A stretch of 64,000 bases of DNA from DASZRZ01 sp963732925 (GTDB taxonomy: Bacteria > Acidobacteriota > Terriglobia > Terriglobales > Acidobacteriaceae). The position numbers were made by a program, and so were the translations under genes. Of the stretch, positions 34,592 through 42,295 are shown piece after piece; the first letter of the stretch is position 1; each line of letters opens with the position of its first letter. The notes under the pieces were generated by a model, which saw only the letters and a list, made by a program, of their open reading frames with translations, had not been told where the DNA came from and ran no database searches. Location of the stretch: assembly GCA_963732925.1 (NCBI GenBank), contig CAVTBJ010000003.1, positions 1-64,000 of the forward strand, in the 5' to 3' direction.

Positions 34592-35860
34592 ATGCGAATC
34601 GGTGTCTATGGCTGCGCCTATCTGGGAAACGTGGTTGCCGCCTGCCTTTCAGACTTCGGTCTGCCGGTAACCTGCTTCGAAGAAGACGCCGATCGCGTGA
34701 CTGCCGTCGCCGGTGGGTCCCTGCCGTTTTATGAGCGTAACCTCGACGAGGTAGTTCGCCGCAACGTTCGCGCCGGCCGCCTGGTTTATTCCACGGACGT
34801 CACCCAGGGAGCGGGACGCTCCCAGATCGTCTATCTAGCCTTCGACAGTGGCGAAGGACTGGAAGAGCGCGGACTGCAAACAGCTCGTTTGATGACGCGG
34901 GGATCCGTGCTCGTGCTCTCCACTCCCGTTCCTGTGGGCACAGCGCGTCGCCTGGAAACTCGCTTGCAAGCGGAAAACCTCAAGATTACGGTTGTGTCCC
35001 ATCCCATCTTTCTTACGGATGGGTGTGCCGTCGAGGACTTCAATTGGCCGGACCGCATTCTGCTGGGCACCACCAGCAGCGACGCCGTGGCTCTCCTGAA
35101 GCAGATCTATCGTCCTCTGGTCATGCGCAGCGTCCCTGTAATTGTCACCAATCACGAGACGGCGGAGCTGGCGCGGGAAGCCTCCACTGCCTTCCTGGCA
35201 ACCAAGATTTCCTTTATCAACGAACTGGCGTCGCTATGTGAACACGTGAACGCCGATGCCGTCGATCTCGCCCTGGCCCTCGGCCTGGACAAGCGCATTG
35301 CTCCACGCTGTCTGCAGCCCGGCGCCGGTTTCGGCGGAGCCTTTGCCGAAGCGGACATGAATTCCCTGGCCGATCTGGCGGGCGCGCGCGGCGTCTCGCT
35401 GAAGATCCTGGATGCCGCGCGGGAAGTAAACCGCCAGCTTTCGGATCGCATCGCTCACAAGATCGATCAGGCCCTGCAATCGCTTCCCGGCAAGGACCTC
35501 GGCATTCTCGGACTGGCGTTCAAGCCCAATACCAATTCGGCGGCAGCTTCCTCATCCATCCTGCTGGCCCACAATCTGCTGTCTCGCGGCGCCCAGGTGC
35601 GCGCCTACGATCCGGTGGCCATGGCCCAGGCCCGCAAATATCTCGACGAGCGCGTGCGCTACTGCGACTCCGCCTACGCCGCCGCCCAGGGCGCGGACGC
35701 GCTGGTGGTGAGCACCGGATGGCCCGAGTTCCGCGCTCTCGACTTCGACAAGATCAAGCGCCTGCTCAAGCGTCCTCTGATCGTGGACACCAAGAACCTG
35801 CTGGACTCCACCCGCCTGCGCAGCATGGGCTTCCAGTACGTGGGTGTGGGACGCGGCTAG
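34592..35860 (+). CDS. UDP-glucose/GDP-mannose dehydrogenase family protein lacking catalytic residues
   Basis: 422 residues; fold and length are those of UDP-glucose 6-dehydrogenase, with the N-terminal Rossmann domain, central helix AFLATKISFINELASLCEHV and C-terminal GILGLAFKPNTNSAAASSSI. Nearly every catalytic position is changed: the NAD motif is GCAYLG (residues 7-12) instead of GxGxxG; the Glu of NPEFL is Ile (HPIFL, 137-141); the Lys and Asn of the IKYxxNAFLA helix are Arg195 and Thr199 (AREASTAFLA); and the nucleophilic Cys of GGSCFPKD is Phe251 (GFGGAFAEAD). It cannot carry out the standard oxidation via a thiohemiacetal. It may bind a nucleotide sugar as a sensor or do another reaction. 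Confidence 0.88.
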   Translation: MRIGVYGCAYLGNVVAACLSDFGLPVTCFEEDADRVTAVAGGSLPFYERNLDEVVRRNVRAGRLVYSTDVTQGAGRSQIVYLAFDSGEGLEERGLQTARLMTRGSVLVLSTPVPVGTARRLETRLQAENLKITVVSHPIFLTDGCAVEDFNWPDRILLGTTSSDAVALLKQIYRPLVMRSVPVIVTNHETAELAREASTAFLATKISFINELASLCEHVNADAVDLALALGLDKRIAPRCLQPGAGFGGAFAEADMNSLADLAGARGVSLKILDAAREVNRQLSDRIAHKIDQALQSLPGKDLGILGLAFKPNTNSAAASSSILLAHNLLSRGAQVRAYDPVAMAQARKYLDERVRYCDSAYAAAQGADALVVSTGWPEFRALDFDKIKRLLKRPLIVDTKNLLDSTRLRSMGFQYVGVGRG

Positions 35861-35914
35861 TTTCAGGCATTTTTTGCTGGTCAAGCAAAAAGCCAAACAA
35901 AGGCCAAAAGAGAG

Positions 35915-35964
35915 CACGAAGGAACACGACGCGAACTCCTCGTGAAACCCTTGTGCCCTTCGTG
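35915..35964. repeat. CACGAAGG / CCTTCGTG inverted repeat
   Basis: Eight-base arms at 35915-35922 and 35957-35964 with a 34-base A/C-rich centre, in the gap before meaB. A short related piece, GGAACACGAAAGACTACACG, lies at 2361-2380. Confidence 0.4.
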
Positions 35965-36054
35965 GTCAAGTTTTGGTGCGGCAGGCACCCATTATCTCGA
36001 GGCTCATTCCCCCTCATTTATACTTTTCCCACTCGACACCTCGACTCGGACCAT

Positions 36055-37011
36055 CTGCTGAACGCTGATCTTGCAGCCTGGGTAGAACGCATTCGCGCCG
36101 CCGACCCGCGCGCGCTGGCCCGCGCCGTCAGCGCCGTAGAGAACCGGAGCGCGGACTCCGTGCCGCTGCTCAAGGCGCTGTTTCCCTACAGTGGCCGCGC
36201 GCAACTGATCGGGATTACCGGGGCCCCTGGCGCGGGCAAAAGCACATTGGTCGACCGGCTGGCAGGCGAGTATCGCCGCCAGGGTCTTACCGTCGGCATC
36301 ATCGCGGTCGATCCCAGCAGCCCCTACAGCGGCGGGGCGATTCTGGGCGATCGTATCCGCATGCAATCCCATTATCAGGATGCGGGAATCTATATCCGCA
36401 GCATGGCTACTCGCGGGTCGCTGGGAGGTTTGGCCCGTACCACCGCCGAGGTTGCTACCGTGCTCGATGCCGGCGGCCGCGACGTGGTGCTCATCGAAAC
36501 CGTGGGCGTCGGGCAGGACGAGATTGACGTAGTTCGCCTGGCCGATGTCACCGTCGTGATTCTGGTGCCGGGCATGGGGGACGATGTGCAGACAATCAAG
36601 GCGGGCATTATGGAGATCGCCGACGTTTTCGCCATCAACAAGGCCGATCGCGAAGGCGCCGAGCGCGTGGAAGGGGAAATTCGCGCCCTGCAGTCGCTGG
36701 CTTCCCGCGCGGACAACTGGACGCCTCCCATTGTGAAGACCGTTGCCACCGACGGCGCCGGCGTGCGCGACCTGGCTGCCGCCATCGCGTCCTATCGCGA
36801 GTTTTTGGAGCGTGAGGGCCGGATGCGGCAGAAGCGCATTGAAAACTGGCGCCAACGGCTGCTGGAAATGCTGCGCGGCGCGCTGCTCGAGCGCATATGC
36901 TCCCAACTGGGCGAAAGCCAGCTCGCCGGCTATGCCGCTGAGGTCGCCGAGCACCAGCGCGACCCGTATACTTTGATCGAGGAACTTGCCGGCCCGCCGG
37001 CCAAGACCTGA
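36055..37011 (+). CDS. meaB: Methylmalonyl-CoA mutase-associated GTPase MeaB
   Basis: About 318 residues. G3E-type GTPase: IGITGAPGAGKSTLVDRLAG (Walker A), IIAVDPSSPYSGGAILGDRI, ETVGVGQDEIDVVRLADVTV and FAINKADREGAERV. It loads and protects adenosylcobalamin-dependent methylmalonyl-CoA mutase. The start is a problem: the frame is open upstream, but no ATG, GTG or TTG lies near the expected N-terminus (LNADLAAWVERIRAADPRAL). I mark the CTG at 36055; an indel or an upstream GTG near 35953 are alternatives. Followed by mce, the epimerase of the same pathway. Confidence 0.9.
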   Translation: MLNADLAAWVERIRAADPRALARAVSAVENRSADSVPLLKALFPYSGRAQLIGITGAPGAGKSTLVDRLAGEYRRQGLTVGIIAVDPSSPYSGGAILGDRIRMQSHYQDAGIYIRSMATRGSLGGLARTTAEVATVLDAGGRDVVLIETVGVGQDEIDVVRLADVTVVILVPGMGDDVQTIKAGIMEIADVFAINKADREGAERVEGEIRALQSLASRADNWTPPIVKTVATDGAGVRDLAAAIASYREFLEREGRMRQKRIENWRQRLLEMLRGALLERICSQLGESQLAGYAAEVAEHQRDPYTLIEELAGPPAKT

Positions 37012-37029
37012 TGAAGACTTGATTTCGCC

Positions 37030-37437
37030 ATGTTCTCCATCGACCATCTCGGCATTGCCGTGCGCTCGCTTGAGCAGGCAAAGGATTTCTACCGCAAGCT
37101 CGGCATGCAGGTGCTGGGCGAAGAGACGGTGGAGCAGGAGCGCGTCCGGCTGGCCATGGTGCCGGTGGGAGAAAGCCGCATTGAGCTGCTGCAAGCCACC
37201 TCCGACGATTCGCCCATTGCGCGATTCATCGCCCGCCGGGGAGAAGGCCTGCACCATGTCGCCTTGCAGGTCGAGGACCTGGCGGCAACTCTGGACCAGC
37301 TCAGGAGAAACGGGGTGCGTCTGGTGAATGAGCAAATCCAGATTGGCGCAGGCGGACACCTCTATGTTTTTGTGCATCCCTCCAGCACCGGCGGTGTGCT
37401 CATGGAGCTTTGCCAGGACCCGCCGGCTGGCGTCTGA
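37030..37437 (+). CDS. mce: Methylmalonyl-CoA epimerase
   Basis: 135 residues, two vicinal-oxygen-chelate modules. FSIDHLGIAVRSLEQAKDFY, GLHHVALQVEDLAATLDQLR and GVLMELCQ hold the metal ligands (His, Gln/Glu, His, Glu). It converts (S)- to (R)-methylmalonyl-CoA so that the mutase can make succinyl-CoA in propionate breakdown. Eighteen bases after meaB and eight before tsaB, so one transcript is likely. The mutase genes themselves are outside the window. Confidence 0.93.
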   Translation: MFSIDHLGIAVRSLEQAKDFYRKLGMQVLGEETVEQERVRLAMVPVGESRIELLQATSDDSPIARFIARRGEGLHHVALQVEDLAATLDQLRRNGVRLVNEQIQIGAGGHLYVFVHPSSTGGVLMELCQDPPAGV

Positions 37438-37445
37438 TCCCGTTC

Positions 37446-38132
37446 ATGCTCATCCTCGCTATCGACACCTCAGGACGCAACGGCAGCCTCGCGCTGGCAG
37501 AAGGCGATGCCCGCCACTTCCATGTTGTGGAAGTGGCGCCGCTCGACTCGGGCATGTACTCTGCCCAGCTGATTCCCCGGCTTTCGCAACTGCTGACCCG
37601 GCATAGTCTGCAGAAGACCGCCATTGACGCTTTCGCGGTGGTCTCGGGTCCGGGCTCGTTCACCGGCCTTCGCGTCGGACTTTCCACCGTGAAAGGACTG
37701 GCGGAAGTGAGCGGCAAACCCATCGCCGCCGTGTCGTCTCTGGAAGTCGTCGCTTTTACAGCCCACGACGGCGGCCACGTGATTGCCGCCTTGGATGCCG
37801 GTCGCGGCCAGGTGTTTCTCGGGAAATACCAGGCCGGAGGCGGGGGCTTGCTGCGGGAAAAAGAATGGATCGCGACCGTGCAGGAGCTGATCGACGCACG
37901 CCATGAGAACGCGGAAATCCCCCTGGTCACTCCCGATGAATCCATTGCCCGCCAACTGCAATCTTGTGGGCTGGCTGCACGCGCCATCCCCGCCCCGCAG
38001 GCGGACGTGGTTGCGGGCCTGGGACTGGGGAAGATTCTGCGGCGGGAAACGGTCTCCGCCGGCGCACTGGATGCCAACTACATCCGCCGCTCGGATGCCG
38101 AACTATTTTCCTTGCCCAAGCTGCTGGGGTGA
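37446..38132 (+). CDS. tsaB: tRNA threonylcarbamoyladenosine biosynthesis protein TsaB
   Basis: 228 residues. LILAIDTSGRNGSLALAEG, SAQLIPRLSQLLTRHSL and the diagnostic AVVSGPGSFTGLRVGLSTVK mark the ASKHA-fold TsaB, which works with TsaD and TsaE to attach threonylcarbamoyl to A37 of tRNAs reading ANN codons. The start is ATG 37446, eight bases after mce. rimI follows after nine bases, a common pair. Confidence 0.94.
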   Translation: MLILAIDTSGRNGSLALAEGDARHFHVVEVAPLDSGMYSAQLIPRLSQLLTRHSLQKTAIDAFAVVSGPGSFTGLRVGLSTVKGLAEVSGKPIAAVSSLEVVAFTAHDGGHVIAALDAGRGQVFLGKYQAGGGGLLREKEWIATVQELIDARHENAEIPLVTPDESIARQLQSCGLAARAIPAPQADVVAGLGLGKILRRETVSAGALDANYIRRSDAELFSLPKLLG

Positions 38133-38141
38133 ACCGCTGCC

Positions 38142-38618
38142 ATGGCCGAGCGTCCTGGAATTCCGATACGGGCTGCCTCCCCGGACGACATCTCCGCCAT
38201 GCTCCAGTTGGAACGTGCCAGCGGTGGCGCTTCCCACTGGTCGCTCGGAGATTACCAGCGGATCTTTGAGGCCGAGTCTCCGCGGCGCTTTGCTTTGATC
38301 GCCGGAAGGAACCCGCCAGCAGGCTTTCTGGTGGCCCGCAGTCTCGGTCCCGACTGGGAAATCGAGAATCTTGCGGTTGCCCGGCATGTGCGCCGTCGCG
38401 GCGTGGGCCGGGCTCTGGTCGCGGAGTTGCTTCGCCGGGCGAGCGCTGCCGGAGCCGCGGGCGTCACCCTGGAAGTTCGCCAATCCAATCAGCCGGCGCG
38501 GGCGCTGTACGAAAGTAGCGGCTTCCAGGTTATCGCCTGCCGTTCGGCGTATTACCATGATCCCCAAGAAGACGCTGTGGTTTACCGCATCGTCCCCAGC
38601 TCGATGCCGCAGGATTAA
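38142..38618 (+). CDS. rimI: Ribosomal protein S18-alanine N-acetyltransferase (RimI-type GNAT)
   Basis: 158 residues. GNAT fold with acetyl-CoA loop ENLAVARHVRRRGVGRALVA, then GVTLEVRQSNQPARALYESS and GFQVIACRSAYYHDPQEDAV, which match RimI (the Y-Y near the end is typical). It would acetylate the N-terminus of S18; other GNAT substrates cannot be ruled out. Its position right after tsaB supports the name. Confidence 0.9.
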   Translation: MAERPGIPIRAASPDDISAMLQLERASGGASHWSLGDYQRIFEAESPRRFALIAGRNPPAGFLVARSLGPDWEIENLAVARHVRRRGVGRALVAELLRRASAAGAAGVTLEVRQSNQPARALYESSGFQVIACRSAYYHDPQEDAVVYRIVPSSMPQD

Positions 38619-38639
38619 AATCCAGTCGGGAGAACGCAC

Positions 38640-39038
38640 ATGAAGATTGAGATTCGCCAGGTTTCCCCCACGACCTCCGAAGCCGTGGTTCGCGGCCACA
38701 AAGTGAAAGTCGACCGTCCCGCCGAAAAGGGCGGCGCCGATGCCGGCCCCATGGGAGGCGAGTTGTTCCTGGTGGCGGTTGGAGGATGTTTTATGAGCAA
38801 TCTCCTGGCGGCCATACGGGCGCGCCAGGCTCAAGTGGACGATGTGCACACGGAAGTAAATGGGACGCTTGAGGAATCGCCGGCGCGGTTTTCCCAGGTC
38901 GAACTCGCAGTCTCCGCCAACTGCGAAGACCGCGACCTGCTGCAGAAGCTCATTGAAATTGCGGATCGCGGCTGCATCATGATGAACACGCTTCGCGGCA
39001 AGCTGGACGTGAAAGTGCGTATTGCCGCGCGCGTTTAG
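38640..39038 (+). CDS. OsmC family peroxiredoxin-like protein
   Basis: 132 residues. The two redox cysteines are in VGGCFMSNLLAAIRAR (about residue 46) and RGCIMMNTLRG (about 113), the standard OsmC/Ohr layout; GGADAGPMGGELFLVAVGG precedes the first. It likely reduces organic hydroperoxides or acts as a thiol-based stress protein; it is shorter than Ohr and lacks its typical N-terminus, so OsmC-like is the safe call. Twenty-one bases after rimI. Confidence 0.88.
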   Translation: MKIEIRQVSPTTSEAVVRGHKVKVDRPAEKGGADAGPMGGELFLVAVGGCFMSNLLAAIRARQAQVDDVHTEVNGTLEESPARFSQVELAVSANCEDRDLLQKLIEIADRGCIMMNTLRGKLDVKVRIAARV

Positions 39039-39126
39039 CTGGAGGCTCCGGTGCACAATTTTTCTGGCAGCTCCCGATTCTCGTTTCCGTCGCGTAACGG
39101 CATGAGCACTCAGGGGATGCAATGAC

Positions 39127-39149
39127 GCGCCGGGTTCGAGCCCCGGCGC
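39127..39149. repeat. Stand-alone T-arm-like hairpin
   Basis: GCGCCGGG (39127-39134), loop TTCGAGC, CCCGGCGC (39142-39149): a perfect 8-bp stem with a loop identical to a tRNA T loop. I could not fit an acceptor, D or anticodon arm around it, so no tRNA is called; it may be a tRNA 3' remnant or a simple hairpin. Confidence 0.45.
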
Positions 39150-39225
39150 AACTCCGGAAAGCCGTTGAAGCGGCTTAGGGGCTGTGCTAGGTTGAAACAC
39201 TATATTGCACTAGGAGGTTGGCTGG

Positions 39226-39453
39226 ATGGCATCTCAGGCTCAAGAGTCGCCCCTTGGCAACAATGAAGAATATCGCCGCTTGGCGGCGGAGCACGCGCAA
39301 TATTCTCAGCGCCTGGACGGTCTAATCCAGAAACGCTATCTTTCCGACGAAGAAAAGATTGAGGAAGTCCGGCTGAAGAAGTTGAAATTGCGTCTCAAAG
39401 ACCAGATGGAGCGGCTCGAGCGGCAATATCGCCTGGGGAACAACGTCGCCTGA
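39226..39453 (+). CDS. DUF465 (YdcH-like) small coiled-coil protein
   Basis: 75 residues with AGGAGG upstream. NEEYRRLAAEHAQYSQRLDG, SDEEKIEEVRLKKLKLRLKD and QMERLERQYR form the helical hairpin of DUF465. Function unknown; small, cytoplasmic and charged. Confidence 0.85.
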   Translation: MASQAQESPLGNNEEYRRLAAEHAQYSQRLDGLIQKRYLSDEEKIEEVRLKKLKLRLKDQMERLERQYRLGNNVA

Positions 39454-39591
39454 CTTCTCCTGCGGCTCTGCCGGTTCAGCGGTTAAGACCTGCCCGGTGT
39501 TCCGGGTGCTGAAAATGAAAGGCTCAGTGTGGACGGCGGAAGTTGCCCTGCTCCTGAGGCACCTGAGAGCCGCCGCTTTTCGCTCTTCCCA

Positions 39592-39614
39592 GGCCCGGGG
39601 AACTCTCCCGGGCC
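39592..39614. promoter_or_regulatory. Palindrome adjoining the psd -10 element
   Basis: GGCCCGGG (39592-39599), 7-nt loop, CCCGGGCC (39607-39614), a perfect 8-bp stem. TATAAT begins three bases later. It could be an operator overlapping the -35 region or a terminator for the DUF465 transcript; the T-run after it is poor. Confidence 0.45.
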
Positions 39615-39616
39615 CT

Positions 39617-39622
39617 TATAAT
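39617..39622 (+). promoter_or_regulatory. -10 hexamer next to the psd start
   Basis: Perfect TATAAT, nine bases before the psd ATG (39632) with no Shine-Dalgarno between, so transcription should start at or within about three bases of the ATG. Confidence 0.5.
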
Positions 39623-39631
39623 TTCCCCTAG

Positions 39632-40294
39632 ATGGTCAGGGACGGAATTTATTACGCGCTGGGCATGGCCGCTGTGGCGGTCCTGGTGGCATGGCTGGCA
39701 TCGCCGCCCTGGGCCGTGATCCCGCTGGCGCTGGGCGCGTTTTTTCTGTGGTTCTTTCGCGATCCGGAGCGTGCTGTGCCCACGCTGGAAGGGGCCGTGG
39801 TTTCGCCCGCGGATGGCAAGGTGACCGATATATTTCCTTGCGTGCTGCAGGGAAAGCCGCGCACCCGGATCAGTATCTTCTTGAGTGTCTTTGACGTGCA
39901 CGTCAATCGTTCCCCGATCGCGGGTGTCATTCGCGACGTCCATTACCACAAAGGACGCTTCCGCAACGCCATGGCGCGCGACTGCGCGGACACGAACGAG
40001 CAGAATGTGGTGACCGTGGAAAACGGCCCCCTGGTGGTCGTCTTCAAACAGATCGCGGGCTTGCTGGCGCGCCGCATTGTGTTTACCAGGAAAGTGGGAG
40101 ATTTTGTAGCCCGCGGCGAACGCGTCGGCCTGATCAAGTTTGGTTCCCGGGTTGATGTGTTTCTGGATCCGGAAACTGCCGTCCAGGTGAAGGTTGGGCA
40201 GCGGGTTTGCGGCGGCTCCAGCATTCTGGCTGTTGCCCCCGTCGTTGCGGGAAGCAAGCAGCCGGCTGCGGCGGGCGGAAGGGAGCGCTCGTGA
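39632..40294 (+). CDS. psd: Phosphatidylserine decarboxylase proenzyme (archaeal-type, PSD-A)
   Basis: 220 residues. Two membrane segments near the N-terminus (GMAAVAVLVAWLASPPWAVI, ALGAFFLWFFRDPE), then VVSPADGKVTDIFPCVLQGK, ISIFLSVFDVHVNRSPIAG and the autocatalytic cleavage site GLIKFGSRVDVF, where the Ser of FGS becomes the pyruvoyl group. It decarboxylates phosphatidylserine to phosphatidylethanolamine. pssA, which makes its substrate, starts inside its stop codon (GTGA). The mRNA may be leaderless. Confidence 0.94.
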   Translation: MVRDGIYYALGMAAVAVLVAWLASPPWAVIPLALGAFFLWFFRDPERAVPTLEGAVVSPADGKVTDIFPCVLQGKPRTRISIFLSVFDVHVNRSPIAGVIRDVHYHKGRFRNAMARDCADTNEQNVVTVENGPLVVVFKQIAGLLARRIVFTRKVGDFVARGERVGLIKFGSRVDVFLDPETAVQVKVGQRVCGGSSILAVAPVVAGSKQPAAAGGRERS

Positions 40295-41187
40295 ATCCGA
40301 CTCCGCGCCGTCGTCGAACCGACCGGGTGGCGCGTTCCAAGCGGATGCGCCGGGGCGCGTATCTTCTGCCGTCCCTGTTCACCACCGTCAACATCGGGCT
40401 CGGCTACTACGCCTTGCACCAGACGTTTCTGGCCAGCGCCAGCAATCCCGGCCTCTATGACAACGCGGCCAAGGCCATCGGCTTCGCCATTCTGTTCGAC
40501 GGCTTCGATGGCCGCATTGCCCGCCTGATGGGAACCACCAGCGACTTCGGACGGGAATTCGATTCCCTGGCTGATGTGATCACGTTCGGGGTTGCGCCTT
40601 CGCTGCTGGCCTGGATGTGGGGCTTCGGCAGCCTGAGTTCGTTTTCCGGCCAGGATCTGTTGTCGCGGATTGTGCAGTTCGGGGCCGTCGCCAGTTTTGT
40701 CTTCCTGATTGCCGGGGCCAGCCGCCTGGCTCGTTTCAACATTCAAACCAACCCCCAGCCGTCGAACCCCGGCCGTCCGGGGCGGAAGTATTTTGTGGGC
40801 ATGCCCATCCCCGCCGCCGCGGGCGTGATCGCGGCCACCATTCACTTTGCCGGCGGGGAGCCTCTGGAGAGCTGGTGGATGGCACTGATCTGGGCTGCCC
40901 TGGTCTGTACCGCCAGTTTCCTGATGGTCAGTACCTGGCGGTTTTACAGCTTCAAGGACCTGGATCTTCGCCGCCGCCATCCTTTTTGGCGGGTGGTATT
41001 CATCGGCGCCATCCTTGCAGCCATCCGTTTCTTTTCGCAGTATGTTTTGTTCTTCCTGGCCCTCGCCTACATGCTTTCCGGCGTGCTGGCCCGGCTGCTG
41101 TTTAACCTTCGGCGGCATTCCACCCCGCCTTCTCCTCCGGGGTCTCCTTCCCATGCCGATGTTGCTCCCGGCGGAGTAGTGGCATAA
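40291..41187 (+). CDS. pssA: CDP-diacylglycerol-serine O-phosphatidyltransferase
   Basis: 298 residues from the GTG at 40291, overlapping the psd stop by four bases and preceded by GGGAG. The CDP-alcohol phosphotransferase motif is complete: DGFDGRIARLMGTTSDFGRE followed by FDSLADVITFG. About seven membrane spans, including PSLFTTVNIGLGYYALHQ and FGAVASFVFLIAGASRLA. It joins CDP-diacylglycerol and L-serine to phosphatidylserine, the step before Psd. Confidence 0.94.
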   Translation: MNPTPRRRRTDRVARSKRMRRGAYLLPSLFTTVNIGLGYYALHQTFLASASNPGLYDNAAKAIGFAILFDGFDGRIARLMGTTSDFGREFDSLADVITFGVAPSLLAWMWGFGSLSSFSGQDLLSRIVQFGAVASFVFLIAGASRLARFNIQTNPQPSNPGRPGRKYFVGMPIPAAAGVIAATIHFAGGEPLESWWMALIWAALVCTASFLMVSTWRFYSFKDLDLRRRHPFWRVVFIGAILAAIRFFSQYVLFFLALAYMLSGVLARLLFNLRRHSTPPSPPGSPSHADVAPGGVVA

Positions 41188-41215
41188 AAAGTAAGGAAGC
41201 AAAGAAAGTTTTCCC

Positions 41216-42295
41216 ATGAGCCAAGGTCCGCGCCGAGTCACTTCTCCCGCTTCCAGCCACCCCGCAGGCGAGCAGTACCGTATCGCCATCGTGGGTTCCG
41301 GGACTTTAAAGGGCAAGGAACTTGCCGAGGTCCTGCCGCAAAGCGCGCTGGCTGCGTCCGAGCTGAAGCTGCTGGATGACGATGAGTCCCTGGGCCAGCT
41401 TGAGGCCCTCGGTGAGGAGATGACGTTTGTCCAGAGCGTCAGCCGCGACAACTTCGATAACATCGACTTCGCATTCTTTGCCTCGCGCCCGGAATTCACG
41501 CGCAAGAACTGGACTTTGGCCCGCGCCGCCGGAGCCGGCATCGTGGACCTTTCCTATGCCTTGGAAAAAGAGACCAATGCCAGGGTGCGCTCTCCCTGGA
41601 TCGAGCGGGAACTTGGGCAGGTCCTGGCGCCTGAACTGGAGCCCGGTCCGGTCATCGCTGCTCATCCCGCGTCGGTGGTTCTGGCACTGCTCCTGCTGCG
41701 CGCCCAGCGGCTTGCGCCCATTCGCACCGCGGTAGCCACGGTGTTGGAACCCGCTTCCGAGTCGGGACGCTCCGGCATGGACGAACTCCACGAGCAGACC
41801 GTGAACCTGCTGTCGTTTCAAGAAATGCCGCGTAAGGTTTATGACGCCCAACTGGCGTTTAACCTCCTGGGCCGTCTGGGCGGGAACTCCACCGCTGTAG
41901 CCCTGGAAAATACAGAGCGCCGCATCGGGGAGCATTACCGCCTCATGACCGGCGGAGATGTTCCCATCCCTTCGCTCATCGTGGTGCAGGCCCCGATTTT
42001 TCACGGCCATGCCCTCTCGATTTATGTCGAGCTGGAGACCTTGCAGTCGGTTGGCGATTTCTCCCAGGCCTTGGGCGGGGAGCATGTGACCGTGGCCCGC
42101 GTTGCCGAAGACACTCCCAGCAACGTCAGCGTCGCTGGGCAGGAGCAGGTGCTGGTGTCCGTTCGCCAGGACGTCCAGCGACTCACCGGGTTCTGGATCT
42201 GGGCGGCGGCGGACAATCTGCGCCTGCTGGCGCTCACCGCCGTGGAATGTGCCCAGCGCCTGGCCGCCACCCGCCCCAAGGGAAAGGTGCAATGA
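41216..42295 (+). CDS. Aspartate-semialdehyde dehydrogenase-like (Usg-1-type) protein without catalytic Cys
   Basis: 359 residues. NAD-binding start YRIAIVGSGTLKGKELAEVL and the dimerisation/catalytic domain (VATVLEPASESGRSGMDELH, HGHALSIYVELE) follow the Asd/Usg-1 pattern. The active-site segment, normally A-N-P-N-C-S, reads VIAAHPASVVLALLLL, so the nucleophilic Cys is Ala152. It should not act as an aspartate-semialdehyde dehydrogenase. The gene is in a tight block: pssA 28 bases upstream, lptE overlapping downstream. A role in envelope assembly is suggested only by position. Confidence 0.82.
   Translation: MSQGPRRVTSPASSHPAGEQYRIAIVGSGTLKGKELAEVLPQSALAASELKLLDDDESLGQLEALGEEMTFVQSVSRDNFDNIDFAFFASRPEFTRKNWTLARAAGAGIVDLSYALEKETNARVRSPWIERELGQVLAPELEPGPVIAAHPASVVLALLLLRAQRLAPIRTAVATVLEPASESGRSGMDELHEQTVNLLSFQEMPRKVYDAQLAFNLLGRLGGNSTAVALENTERRIGEHYRLMTGGDVPIPSLIVVQAPIFHGHALSIYVELETLQSVGDFSQALGGEHVTVARVAEDTPSNVSVAGQEQVLVSVRQDVQRLTGFWIWAAADNLRLLALTAVECAQRLAATRPKGKVQ

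Noticed and set aside
36004..37377. 457-codon minus-strand frame
   Set aside because: Antisense to meaB and mce, which have clear motifs; no domain of its own.
39121..39200. tRNA gene suggested by a TTCGAGC T loop
   Set aside because: No acceptor, D or anticodon arm can be paired around it.
39943..41541. 532-codon minus-strand frame
   Set aside because: Antisense to psd, pssA and the Asd-like gene; Pro/Gly/Arg-rich with no domain or ribosome site.
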